In this document: piece after piece, positions 24,470-37,000 of the stretch
Layout of the letters: each line of letters begins with the position of its first letter
How positions within the stretch are numbered: position 1 is the stretch's first letter
Assembly: GCA_013433145.1 (NCBI GenBank)
Contig: CM024187.1
Coordinates: forward strand, 18,961,826-19,025,825
DNA length: 64,000 bases
DNA from: Ascaris suum
Taxonomy: Eukaryota > Nematoda > Chromadorea > Rhabditida > Ascarididae
Direction of reading: 5' to 3'
Notes under the pieces: model-generated
What the model was told of the DNA's origin: nothing
The model's input: the letters and a program-made list of their open reading frames with translations, nothing else
Database searches by the model: none
Program-made: the position numbers and the translations under genes

Positions 24470-24715
24470 GTCTTTGAACCTGTAGATCCCCCAGGCAACT
24501 CGGCTGCTCTCGATTCCCATCTCTTTACTGGAAATTTCTTGCAGCAGCACTGCTCTACACATACAACCTATAGGTTTTGTCACTTTGCTTTACGGAAGCA
24601 GGGCGGCATTATGGTGCACTCTGCAGCTACTGCGCTTCAAACTCTTGGTGTTAGTTTTGTTTCAACGCAATTTCGCCAACTTGTTGAATTCAACCACTTT
24701 GATGGAATCTATTGA
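24470..24715 (+). CDS. putative terminal exon, unassigned
   Basis: After a strong TCATTTATTTCAG acceptor an 81-residue phase-0 frame runs to TGA: VFEPVDPPGNSAALDSHLF, then FLQQHCSTHTTYRFCHFA and further sequence. It cannot be the globin C-terminus because the globin's only plausible late donor (phase 1) would hit an immediate stop here. No family recognised. It may be an independent gene's last exon or chance. Confidence 0.2.
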   Translation, partial: VFEPVDPPGNSAALDSHLFTGNFLQQHCSTHTTYRFCHFALRKQGGIMVHSAATALQTLGVSFVSTQFRQLVEFNHFDGIY

Positions 24716-24894
24716 AGCAATGCAACAGAAACCTTCTTTCGAAGCTTAAAGGAATAATGCAGTTGTTATATGCAGAAAAAAAATATATACGAAAGCAGTG
24801 CCAGCTGCAACTTCGATGCTAATAAGAAACAGCAGTTCCATTAAGAATCACTAATTTTCGTTATGGCTGTCTTTTCAATCCCAGCATCTTTACA

Positions 24895-25390
24895 CGTTGT
24901 TGCTCTTCAGCTAATTGGGCGGTCTCCTTAAAGGGGAGCTCGCCTTATTTTTATTCTTGTTTCTTTTTCTTTTTTTTTTTTCTAAACGCGTCAAACAGCA
25001 ATCAACGCTTAACTTTAATGAGTGTACGGTCGTATGTGTGGCATTCGTATTGATGGTGGTTAGCGAATGCTTAATTTGTGATTGCATATCGATGAACTGT
25101 ACGATGATTTGAGGAAGATTGCGGTTCGTTTTATTCCATATCTTCATTTCTGTGATATTGTAATTATAGAATTTATATATATCTATATATATATAATTGC
25201 CGTCATGCTCAATAAATAATTGTATTTCAGTTCACTACAATTGTTATCACAGTCCATTCGTCTACTGAATACAATTTATGTGAAGATTTGAATGCGTTGT
25301 TGCTCTTCAACTGATTGGGCAGTCCCCTTAAATTAAAGCCCATCTTGTTTTTCTTTCTGTTTGCGAAAGCCTTTTTTTTTTGTCTTTGCT
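24895..25390. repeat. direct repeat of ~90 bp, 400 bp apart
   Basis: CGTTGTTGCTCTTCARCTRATTGGGC, then GTCYCCTTAAA and a long T-rich tract, occurs at about 24895-24990 and again at about 25295-25385. The two copies differ at scattered positions. A TA-rich tract lies between them (25170-25195). Probably an interspersed element present twice. Confidence 0.65.
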
Positions 25391-28049
25391 TGGACTCCTG
25401 AATGAGCAGAAATGTGCTCTGTGGCGGTGTCTTCCTCCTCATTGTTTCCCCTTTTTTCCCTCGATCTCCACTTTCATTGTTACTTCTTGGAATTGGACGT
25501 TTCCGCGTTCGACCGTCATTTCACTCCCGCCGCTTCCAAAAAGCCTTTCTTCTCACAATAACATACGCAGTCACATGTGTTAATAAAGTCGGCTTCCACG
25601 GAATTCACCTTTCAACTGGTTAACGACACAATTGTCAATGGTAGCTCTGCTAAATGCATTGGTAGATACTAGCTGGCCAACGTAAAGTTCACCTGACTTG
25701 TCTGGATTCAAGAACTTTGAGTATATTTAGAGGTTGTACACCAGACAAACAAGCGTAGAAATATCTGCTTAACATACTCAGATCACTCAAAGGCCTTCGA
25801 CAGCAGATAATTTTCAAGAAAAAAAAATTCAGAAACCGAGGCAGAGTTGTTTATCGCTCGACAATTTCCTTTTCCCCTTCCCGTCCCTCTCTGCGCTTCC
25901 TTCCCACGCAGACGGATATTGCTGGAATTGGTGTATTCACAAAATTTCCGTCTAACAGTTCGCCCAGTGTCAGCTGTTTCATTTTTGAACGTGGACACAA
26001 AAATATGCGAATGGCTTGCTTTATCGCTTCGCTTGTGGCCAGATGCGTTTTCACACTTATTTGTGAGAACGTGTATTTCATTATAACAGAAATAACGAGG
26101 AGAGAACATTCTAACTGCAGCAATGGTGCTCATATTTAGTTCTAGAAGTGAAAATTGCACGGATTGAAACCCGCGTTCCTCGGGTGATGCATCCGGACAA
26201 CGATAAATAACATGGCAAATGTGGGATTGAGGATTTGACTTCTCTAAGTCCACGTTCCAAAGGGGAATGATTTTTCACCCATAAGCAGTATTGCTTAAAG
26301 ATTGCTTTAATAAATGACTTTCACTATATTTGAAGCAGGAACAGCAAGTTGGTTATTAAACAGTCGTGAAATATAAAAAAGGCCCAACTTGGAATCACTG
26401 GTCTTTTCTGCGTCTGTTAAACTACACTTTACTTCATAACGGTTTCAAAGAATAAGGCATATAATTGTTTAACAGAATAAACCGTAAAAGGAAGAATTTA
26501 TTTGCTCTCACCAAAGAGGATGAAATTTAAAATAATCTCCCATAAAGGATGACGGTAGAAAAATTAAAAAGATGAGAAAGGAAACGATTTTTGAAGATAT
26601 ATCGGAAGTACAAGAAAAGCAACCGTGAAAATGCAAAAGTGTCGCTCGTTCTCCTCCGTCGGATACTTGGCAGAGAGACTTCGGCCCCTAATGCTCAGAC
26701 TTGAAAATGGAAAAGCGCCCTAGCATCATTCTAAATCTCCATTCGATGAAGTACATTTCTAGTACAAGTACAATGAAAAAGTTTTACTATGTATTCGTAC
26801 TTCTTCCAAAAATTTGTGCTATACTGTTCTTTTATAGCCATCTGAAAGTCGGACTGTGTTGTACTTATACGCTGCTTGCGAATTTAAACTTGCTAAGAGA
26901 ATGCACTATTTGTGGCATAAGTACAGGTGCACTACGGAAAGCACACTATGTTTTGGTACGATGAGATCAGTAGTTAGAATTCACGTTCGATTATTCGGCA
27001 GTGTTGGATGATTTCTGTGTCAATGCTTGCTAGAAAGCTTGCTCGTCTTATGTTGTTGTATATGATCGTGTGTCTTGAGACTGCTCTCGTTAACTGTCGA
27101 AATGAATTGATGGCTACATGAATTTTTTTTTCTTGAAATCTTGTTACATATATAAGTGATATCGGGTTCTGCGCTTCTTGTAGCCGAGCTGATTTGCAGT
27201 GAGGGAGATCGGCTAACGCTTACTTTGGCAAGTGCAAGAATGCTGTCTGGTCAAGTGTGACGCATGAAAATGAGCTCAGCGTCATTTTCTTGCTTTTACT
27301 CTTCGTTTCAGCGTTTAATTCGTTGAGATTTTAGCTTCCGCTCCTTCGCGCTCATACATCTACGCGATAAACTTTCGGCTTAATATTCTCAACAAAATGC
27401 TCCTGTGAGGCTATTCGAAGAAGTACTTTTGTCTCTTATGCGCAATACAGCTTAAGCAGAAAGTGTTATCGCATTGTCAAGATGGGAATATGTTGTTACC
27501 GGAAGTGCATGTTATTCCTTACTCTTATTACAATAAGTGTGCTAGCATTAGGCCTCATACTTTCGAGGTTATAAAACCTATAAAGCTTTAGAAGTAAACT
27601 TGCTCGTTTGTGAATGCTCTGAAAAGCAATTTTATTTATTTATCACATCACTGAGCCTTTGTTATGTTGTACCCATTACAGTTTCGTTTGTCCGTTGCAT
27701 GCTTATTTCATTTCTTATGTCGCAGTCTGAATATGGGCATTCCAAGATTTCTAAACGTTGCTGATGCGGAATGTTTTTAGTGCACACATATTCGGTGCTT
27801 AGTAATGCAACGTGACGAGCGATCACGACGCTATGGAGGCGCACTCTTTAACCATGCGTTCAACGAGCAGGCAGCTTTTTCATTGCATCGGCAGTATGTG
27901 TTACTGTCGAGTGATGTGTTATCAGATAATTTGCGGAGTGTATGCTCAGATTTGTTGATAATTCGCCCGTCTTTTAACTATAACCCAACTGAAGAAGCGC
28001 TTGCCTCTAACGTTACCTACTAAGTGCTCGCATCCATAAACTCGCCACC
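25391..28049. other. intergenic, no gene recognised
   Basis: Upstream of the CD36-family gene. It holds a 156-codon - strand ORF (25783-26253) and other chance frames, none with a domain. A + frame at 27805-28023 ends just before the CD36 start and is treated as leader or chance sequence. No clear promoter or trans-splice acceptor was identified. Confidence 0.4.
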
Positions 28050-31000
28050 ATGTCTAAGAAGATACTCATTGCTATGCTCGTTATTGCTGCTATTATTTTT
28101 ATAATATCACTCTTCTTGTGGATCGTATTTCCTTTGATATTTCCAATTTTAGTTGACATTGTAAGTCGTTTTATGCAATTTCTTTCATTTCTTCCGATGT
28201 TTCAGCTTAATTGTTCAATTCCTGAGTGGTAAATGGTTTTCGATTTCTGGTCCCACTTTGCAAAAATATAAATATGTACTTCCATTGCAACGAATCAGGT
28301 GTTCAGGTTGTTTCAAAATTGGAATGCAATAAGGGTACCAAACAGTAGTTATTGCCCCGTTTCAGATAATTAAATCTGTTTAGAATTTGGCACTAACGGA
28401 AGGAAGTGACGGAATGCCGTCGACATCAACGTTTTTCTGGTCGAAACCTCCGGCCAACGCAATTATGAATTTCTACTTTTTCAACGTAACAAACCCGGAC
28501 GAGGTATTGTTTAGAATGCACCGACATTTACTTGATCTATGTTCATTGATCATTGCACTAAGGTGCATTAATGATCAGTTGTGGTGAAGGCTTGTAACCT
28601 TTGAGTTATAATTTCAATAAGAATATGAACAAACACTGTTAACCACAAGTGCAACAATTATGTCTGTGAAGGTTTGAACGTTGGTGTGGATGCATATGAA
28701 GACGCAATTCATAACATTAGATCTTTTAATCGAAGGGAAGAACAAAGAAAATAGACCGAGAGAACGAACGCCAAGACAGTAGCATTAAAACAATCCGGAA
28801 AGATGACCTTTTCATGCAGGTAACGGACGACTTTATTACAACAAGCCCGTCACCTGAGAAAAATGCAAGCAGACAATTTTGAAGAGTACAGGAAGGGGCG
28901 AATAGCAAAACGAATTGGCGGCATAGCAATAAAAGTCGAAGTATTTATGAGGATGAGACAAAATGTTATGAAAATATAATGAGATACAGGCGCAACTTTC
29001 AGTATGCGATATTGATATTAAAGGTTGAGAATTTAAAATTTGTAATATAAGTATTAGAGACCATCAGAAATATCCGATTCCAAGTAAGGTATATATGAAT
29101 ATATTGTGTGGAAATAATTGGGCGGACCCACGCGGTCCTTATCTACTCTCGTCTGTTTTGGGTGTGCTTCATTTGCACCTTCTTCTCTGTAGCTATCACA
29201 ATAATGCAGACATGCGATATTCCCTTTACTTGATCAGAGATGACATGATTTTATCAAGCCGTATTATAATTTTTCTTTTTTCGCAACTTTTATTACCCTC
29301 TTCATCGTAATGTTAGTTCTCGATGACTTCATAGTAATGATGCATGTTTGTATATTAACGGCACTATATCGTTGATAAAACGACTATATTTGTCGATTCG
29401 AAATTGTCGCTTAAAAATGTCATCCAGCAGACCTTTGCATTATCCGCGTGTTAATAAGCACCTTTGCTTGCAACATGCGACAACTTCGCCACATTTACAT
29501 GACAAACTGTTCAGCACATCTTTACGATATATGGCATCCATATCATATACCGCTTCACCTGCGCTTCTTACTTTACCTCTTCTCTAAATTACCAGTAAAA
29601 TGCATTGCTCAGAACTATGGTAACAATGAAAGTGCTAACAACGCCTTCTGCAAATTCTTTACGACTGCACAATTTTCTACTTGTCGGCATCGTTTGCGTG
29701 TTTCCATTCTGCAGAAAGTAATGGAAAGGGTTTGATGGCCGAGCAAGGCGTTTCAACGAACCATATCCATCTGGCGGCTCGCCAGTTTTTAAATTTGGCG
29801 GTTTTGGCACGCCTTAAATTGTTAACAGTTTGGCTGCAAACATTATGCTTGAAATGCTGCACTACGCAAGGACAATCGGGGAGTTAGAACGCTTTCCAGG
29901 ATCATGTCACTGTTGCACCATTTTAGTCATCTTCATGGTTGAAAAGCAGCGAAGTACGGTGACTGCCTGAACACATCGCAGCACCACCTTTCGGCGGGGT
30001 CAAAAACTGCCACAGTTGTATTTTGCAGAGACGTTGTATTCAGTGCCTTCATTGTTATAAAACTTGTAGCCTCGGAGTACCAAACTCTGAAAACGTTCAA
30101 AATTTGAAGCCTTGGAAAATGACAGTGCGGAAGTGTGCGGAAATAAAAGTGATAATGTGTCATAGTGCGCGTGGTGTGAACGATAGCGAGGGATAGTGCA
30201 AGGTAATGTTTTATTGCATATATTTAAGAAAATCATGCTAAGTTGAATTAATATGGAGTAGAGGTTTCCTCTGTGAAAATTCAGATGGAATTGCATTTAA
30301 TGTGACTCTACTGACACTTGGCATCTAAGTTCTTTGTAGGTGATGATCAGGAGCCCCAACAAAGTCTTACGGGTTTGCAGCCTTGTGGTTTCCTAGGAAT
30401 TCGTACACACTCTATATTCATAAAACCTTCCCGTTATTGTTCAAGAACTCGTTTTTATGAGACAACGCAAACGTTCGTCTCATCCGAGAGCCAATGAAGG
30501 TACTGCTGTTTACCTTTGCGTCATCCGAACATGGAAACACGCTCCTTTTTTGTAACGCTGCTCCGTTGCGTATCATGTGTTATACGTAATCAAAGCGCAA
30601 GATCAGCACTAAAAAATTTGCAACTTTCTGCTCACCTTCTTAGCGAAGATTATGATAGCTTAACTCTGCCGGCATTTTTGTAGCTGAAACCTTTTTTCTT
30701 CAGTCAGTCGATCTTTTATTGCAGATTTGTTTAACTGTTGATTCCATAGGGGATGTATTCTTAAGCTTCCTGTTATTATTGTTTATGGTTTGCTGATGGA
30801 ATGTTGCAAAATGCAGCTGTCATCACAGCCTCGTTGAAGTGCCTTCCTATCTGCTGCAAACTGCACTAGCAAAAGTGTAAAATAGAAAAGATATATGTCT
30901 ACTTGACTCTTCACTATTTCATTTCGCAGCCCATGAAAGTACAATAAATAAGTCTGTTTGGTTTGATCTAAAGGGATTCAATAGCGGAATATTTCCATTT

Positions 31001-34000
31001 TTTGGTGTTTCTTCTCGATTTCTCGCAAGTTTTATGCTCATCTACTCCCCTTCACGGTTTTCCGGTGCACAACATCTTTCCGCAACTTCTCTGAACCAAT
31101 CAAAAGTTCAGTAGTGCCATTACAGTGTAGAGAATATTAATGAGATTGCACTATTTTAGGTCGTCTATGAAGGCGCAAAACCGTCGTTACAACAAATCGG
31201 ACCGTTTGCAGTAAGGTTAGATGCTTGTTATTCATGAATTTGCTTGTGATGGCTCACAGCGTACTTTCATCAAAGCAGCCTAACTCCTTTGCTGTGCCAC
31301 TTGCCCATTTGTACGTTTTTAATATCTATTTGCTATCGATAGAAGCGTCGATTCTAGAGGTGCAGGAACGTTACGTTTCTTATACAAGAGAGATATAATT
31401 CAATTGTCCGGAAGCCATTGAGGAATTGAGAAGGACAATGACGTCTTGAGAATATATTGATATAGCGAGTTCATGGGTTTATCTGAAAATTTTAATGACC
31501 GAGTGTATGCTATCGGGTGGACGAGTACACACTAATGTGCAGAAAGAGACCTTCACCTGTTACATTTTCGAAAATTATGCAGAAGAGCGCAGAAAACCTT
31601 TGACTGGATGACTTCAACTCACTCAGGTGTCGAGCACTGCCAACAGCAGTATTCTACGTTTTAGTCAATCGAGCTTCTTCCCCATGGGAGCGTTTATGAT
31701 TGCTTTACGGTAGTATGCATACGAAAAACGTCCATAAAGCGAGCAAGCAGCTCAGATTAAAGGGATGAAAAAAGTACCAAAAAATGTGACGAAAGAGCGT
31801 GCAGGTAGTTTTAGAAGTTATGATAAAACCAGGGTTTTAACACAAAATTGCTCCTTGATCCAAGGGGAAAGCAAAGTATTGCATTAGTTCAAAACCTCCA
31901 GCTTACTTTTGCCTTCTCAGTTCAAGCAAACGCTACGCTGTCTGATTTATTGAGTTGCAGCCCGATCCCTTATCTCCGTTCCTTGAATCTGAATTGCTTT
32001 GCACTAGATAATAAAGCCGTGACTCGGCGGTTCAAACGGTTGACTGACTTCAAGCATAAATCATTGGGCCATGTTGCGCATCGCCAAAGTTTGCGTTATC
32101 GAAGACGGCAGTAGGACGAGGGTATGCAAATGTCTTTTTCACAGAAATTAAACGCAGCCGTTTGCATCGCCCTCTTGTATCTCTCTCCACCGGCTCCCTT
32201 CCCCGTCCGCTCTTCGTAGCGGTGATATCATCTTACCGAAAAATTGTCGCACTTTTTCGGGCTATACTCGTACTTATACTAGGTACAGCACAGTATCGTG
32301 CAAAATCTGAAGCCGCCTATGTGTTTATAAGTAAAGTACATCTGGCGCTTGGATTAAGGTACAGCTTTTAAAAAAATTATATTCTGTCAATATTTATGCA
32401 TAAGAGCCACTTTCATTTTTTTCCTAAGTTCAGGAATAGGGCGTTATTGCGCTTCTCCAGTTTCAGATTTGAGTGTTAGATCCAGCGTGTCTTCATCCAC
32501 TGATGATTGAAGTGGACATTGTGTTGTTTGGAAAATGCAGCACTCAATTTTGCTTTTCTTTGCGAGTTAGTTTGATGGAGAGGAAAGAGGAACTCGTTAG
32601 ACATTAAAGAATAACGTATATTTTCCACTAATGCGTGCTCCAACTTAAAAGGAATATATTTGTTTCCTCATTCCGTCTTATGGTTCAAATAAGCTGTGTT
32701 TTAAACGACGCCTTTTAAAACAGGACCCTCCAGAAAATTAAAACTGCAGATTTATAAAAAGTAAATGGAAGTGACTGTCGCAAACGGCATCAACATCGGT
32801 TTTTAATTTTCCAAGCGAATTTTCCTCTTTTCAGCGTTGTAATGTCACTGTGGATAGATCTTTTTCGTATGAATGACCTTCAAGTTACGCAGCAACATGG
32901 AAGAAATCAGATCCTATCGTAGTCGATATTGCAGTTGTAAGAAGTAATTCACGGAGGCTTGAAGTGTTCGAGATGCAACCAGAGTTACTGCTACGTCCGA
33001 ACACGTCAAATATTGCCAAAAACCTGAAATACGCAGAGCCTGCGAGAGCACTCGGTTGTCAGAAACGTCCGATAAAGCCATATTCACATCCACTGACGCT
33101 TGGAGAATCGTGAGGAAAGCTAGGTAAAAGAGCAGCCGAAGATAGCGCAGGCAAGAAGCGCTCCATTTTTTCCGGAAGCTGCGACCTTGCCAACTAAGTT
33201 TCCAAGCTTCTTCCTCAGGAAAAAAACTCATGGTTCACAATGTGCTGTATCCCTGTCTCGTACTCGCAAGTTTTCGAGGTCTCCGCCCTGTTCCAGGCCT
33301 AAAAGACGAGAGGAGGATGATGGCATACTGAAAGTGTCGGTTGGAGCGCCAGTCACCTTTAACATTTAGAATAGAAGGTACATAAAGGTTTCGTTCACTA
33401 CAGAATGATTCATCACCTCGGAAGTGAGCCTTTCAAAAATACATTCTAAGGCTTGAAGAAATTATCAGGACATCACGATGAGCTTACCGGAAATTCTAGA
33501 AGAGCGCTGCATCGATGAATCGTCGAAATATGGCGTGGTAATTGACTTATGTGCAAACATGGCGTGAAGTTTTAAAAAAAGACGAGGTGCTGCGCCTTCC
33601 AAAAAAGAACAACGAACGAAGAGCGAACGGCTATAACCAGTTCAGAGGAGAAAGATGATGGCAAGTGGTGATATGTCTAAATTTTACGAGGATGAAAATG
33701 TAATTTCGAAGAAAGAGAAGAAGTTAGCGGGACTGATGTGCGATTTCCGGAAAGACTAAGCTGCGTAGCTCGTACACTGCAACTGGCGCTGGCAGGCAGC
33801 CTGAAGGTAGCTGGATGGAATTTGGAATGTTGACATAGAAGCTATAATGCCCGCCTATCGGTTCGATCAGAAGAAGTAACAGAAAAACTGGAAGGGGATT
33901 TGAATGCTTTAGTAGCGCTCGAATGGCGTGTCTTTAAAAATTAGCAATATGTAGTCAGGTCTTTGCAGAAAACAAGATATGCTGAAGAGGTTGGAGGGAA

Positions 34001-37000
34001 CCGCACTTGTTGCGTTACTTTCAAAGAAGAAAGGTGATTCGCATAGGTGTTTGCTAATGGATACATCTTATGTATTTTGAGGTATATGCAGTCACAAAAG
34101 AAAATAGTGCATCTGGCGCTTTTCCGCTTCTCTTGTTTCTAATTTCGCTTTTTTTTACAGTTTTGTGATTTCATGGCAGTGCAATGTCAAATGCGTTCCG
34201 CTAAGCTTCAACAATTGATCGACAAATTAACCATTTCGTTCTTTCCTTTTATATGTTTTTGCATTCCTAGACCTATTTTGCTTTGCGTCTGACAACAAAC
34301 TTCATCTCAAAAGCGGATCGTCTGTGTGCAAAAGTTCGGTGGTGACTATCTAGCTAACCGTTTCGAAGACATTTAACTTGCTGGGCCTAAACAACGTTTG
34401 AACGATCTATCTTAGCCACCCCACTCTGCCGACACCTGCACTCGTTGCCTTTTCAGTGCTAAAATTTTTGACTTGTTCCAGAGCTTTTCTCTAAAACTTG
34501 CTTTTTTCGTTTCCAAGTGTTCATGCCCTCGTGTCCAGTGCCTCGGATATTTTTGCTTTCGTCTTGTTCATGCACATCAAAAAAACGAGATACGGGGACT
34601 ATGGTATAAGTGTAGTACCGCATTTCTGAGGCTAAAGTATTTGGTGCAGTATTGAATCAAATTTAGAACACCAGTACAATCTGAATGCAATAGACTGTTT
34701 TAGAAAAAGTAAAAGGTGTTATAAGTGCAGTATTTCACCATTTTGGTGGAGAAATACAAGTAGAGCGTTGGTGCGATGACATCACAGCTTGGCAGCCAGG
34801 TCTGTTGTAATATCACGTGCTACTTTTTTTTCGCGTTTATAGATATTGCTACGTTTGTTCTTGAATGAATTATTTTCTGTTAGTTATCTCAAAAGTGCTC
34901 CATTGTTTTGTAAATGTGATACAATTTATTGCGGCCTATCCAACTGTGAGACATGAATTCTGTGTTTTTCTGCTGATCGTACTTTTCAGCAAGAGTCCTT
35001 TAGAACGTGTGATCACGACTCAGTAATTAATTCATCTAGTTGAGCGTATTGAAGACTAAATCAAAAACTGACCGTTGCAGCATTCGTCAACTGACAATAA
35101 ATAATTACACACTGCATAAATCCTCATATATATTAACGAATGCTTTTTAGCTCAACAGCTGTCTGCATCTCTTTTCTTTTGTGTTCTTTGAATTAGAATT
35201 AAATGCGACGTGTAATTTTACTTGGTCCTTTTCGTAGAATGTCGTAAAAATTTCGCATATCTCTCTCTCTCTCAAAAAAAAACCACCTTACAACAAACAA
35301 GTGAAAACTCGACTGGGCGAAGCTTACATAAGGTCCGTTTTGCTTTTATTTCCTCTATCGGTTTTAACTTATTATACCATTCTGGTGCATATGAGGACGT
35401 CCTCAGTGTCAAATTGAGTCAAGAATGAATGTTGAATACGCTGAACGGCATTTTAAGTTTCCAAAAGATGAAAAATGTGATGTTGCAGATATTCAGAGCA
35501 AAAAACCGAATATGAGTTCACAGCAGATGGCAGTGAAGTTTATTATAAAAACTTCAAGCGCTATTTGTTTGCGAGGGAGCTGTCATGTGATTACTGCGAT
35601 GAAGAGACGCCGTTGACAATTCCGAATGCAGTTGCAATCGTAAAAACATTAAGAGATCTTTTTTTATACCAAGCTGGTTACTCATATTACTTGCCATTTT
35701 ATAATGTTCATGGCATTACTTCTTACATATATAGTCCTCCAAAAGGAAATGCATTTCGTATTTTCCTTCCACCAGGTTTGCTGTCATTCGAGCAAGCCCT
35801 ACCGTTAAAAGATTTCGTCACAAAAGTCGGACTGTGAGTGTTAATGCAAAGTGATTTCCTTTAGTGTAGGCTACTTTTTTAAATTTTCACCTTCATAATT
35901 CCACTGTTGTTGTATCAAATGGCGATTTATCGGCAATGTTATCGGTAATCTTGCATTCACTGCTGGTTTGCTGCAAAACAAACTTCTAACTAAAATAAGA
36001 AAGCGAAAGGAATGCTGTCGGAATTTAATCTCTATATCCTTAATCTCTATACTATACACATAAATTAAAATCGACTGTAAGTCCTATTCTTATAACAGTG
36101 TAAAGTTCACTGTTAAACAACTTCCACGAATACACATCGATAATTGAAGGGTGCGTTGAACAATATGGTTGACCCGAAATATCAGTGCGATGTCGCGTGC
36201 AGAACGCTTATCGACATTGGACTGCTGTTGCTTGGCGAGAATCCTTTCCTGTATAATTCCTATAGTTATTGTACTCGAATGTGGGCAACACGAATTTGCG
36301 CAATTTTATGTTTAGCTGGCTTGGAAGTTCCTTACTTCAAAAGCTGATTCAAATATATCCCGATCTTTCTGGCATATTTGTTTGGATTCGACTTTTCCGA
36401 ACGATTTCCTATGTATAAAATTAAAAAGTAATGCTTAAAATCGCTCTTGTTGAGGGTTTTTACATTTATCGGCAGAAGGTTATCGCCTTTCGATTTGCAT
36501 TCAAAATTTTTTAGTGCAGAGACTTTCGTGGATAAGTTAGTTTAAATAGGCAAATAATGATGCTTCTGTCTGATCAGCTGTATCGCATTCCCAACTTTCC
36601 TTATTTAATATGCATTTGAAAATAAGGATTCTTTTTATAGAAATTGAAATGACTATTGATTTCGGAGTTGATTTGTTTTCGCAAATTTTCACGGCAATAC
36701 TAAATTGAACATTTTATTTAAATAGCTTCTAATCTATTAGAAATTGGTGGCTAACTGTTTTTGTTAACAAAATATATTTTCTAACTTACATTGCTTCTTT
36801 ATGAGGCGAAATTATGATTTATTAAAGGCACCTCTTGCAGAACAGTGAAATTCATTGACGTAATGTTCAACGGCTATAATGACCCGTTCCTAACGTTCGT
36901 ACGCTCAGAGTTCTATAATCTGCTGTGCGATCTTTTCAACGATGGAGAGCCATTAGTACCGTTCCCAATCCCGGATATGGAACTGATGTCATACTTCGAC

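Noticed and set aside
25783..26253. 156-codon ORF on the - strand
   Set aside because: No recognisable domain, no splice logic, and the complementary strand is also open over part of it; composition does not resemble the confirmed genes.
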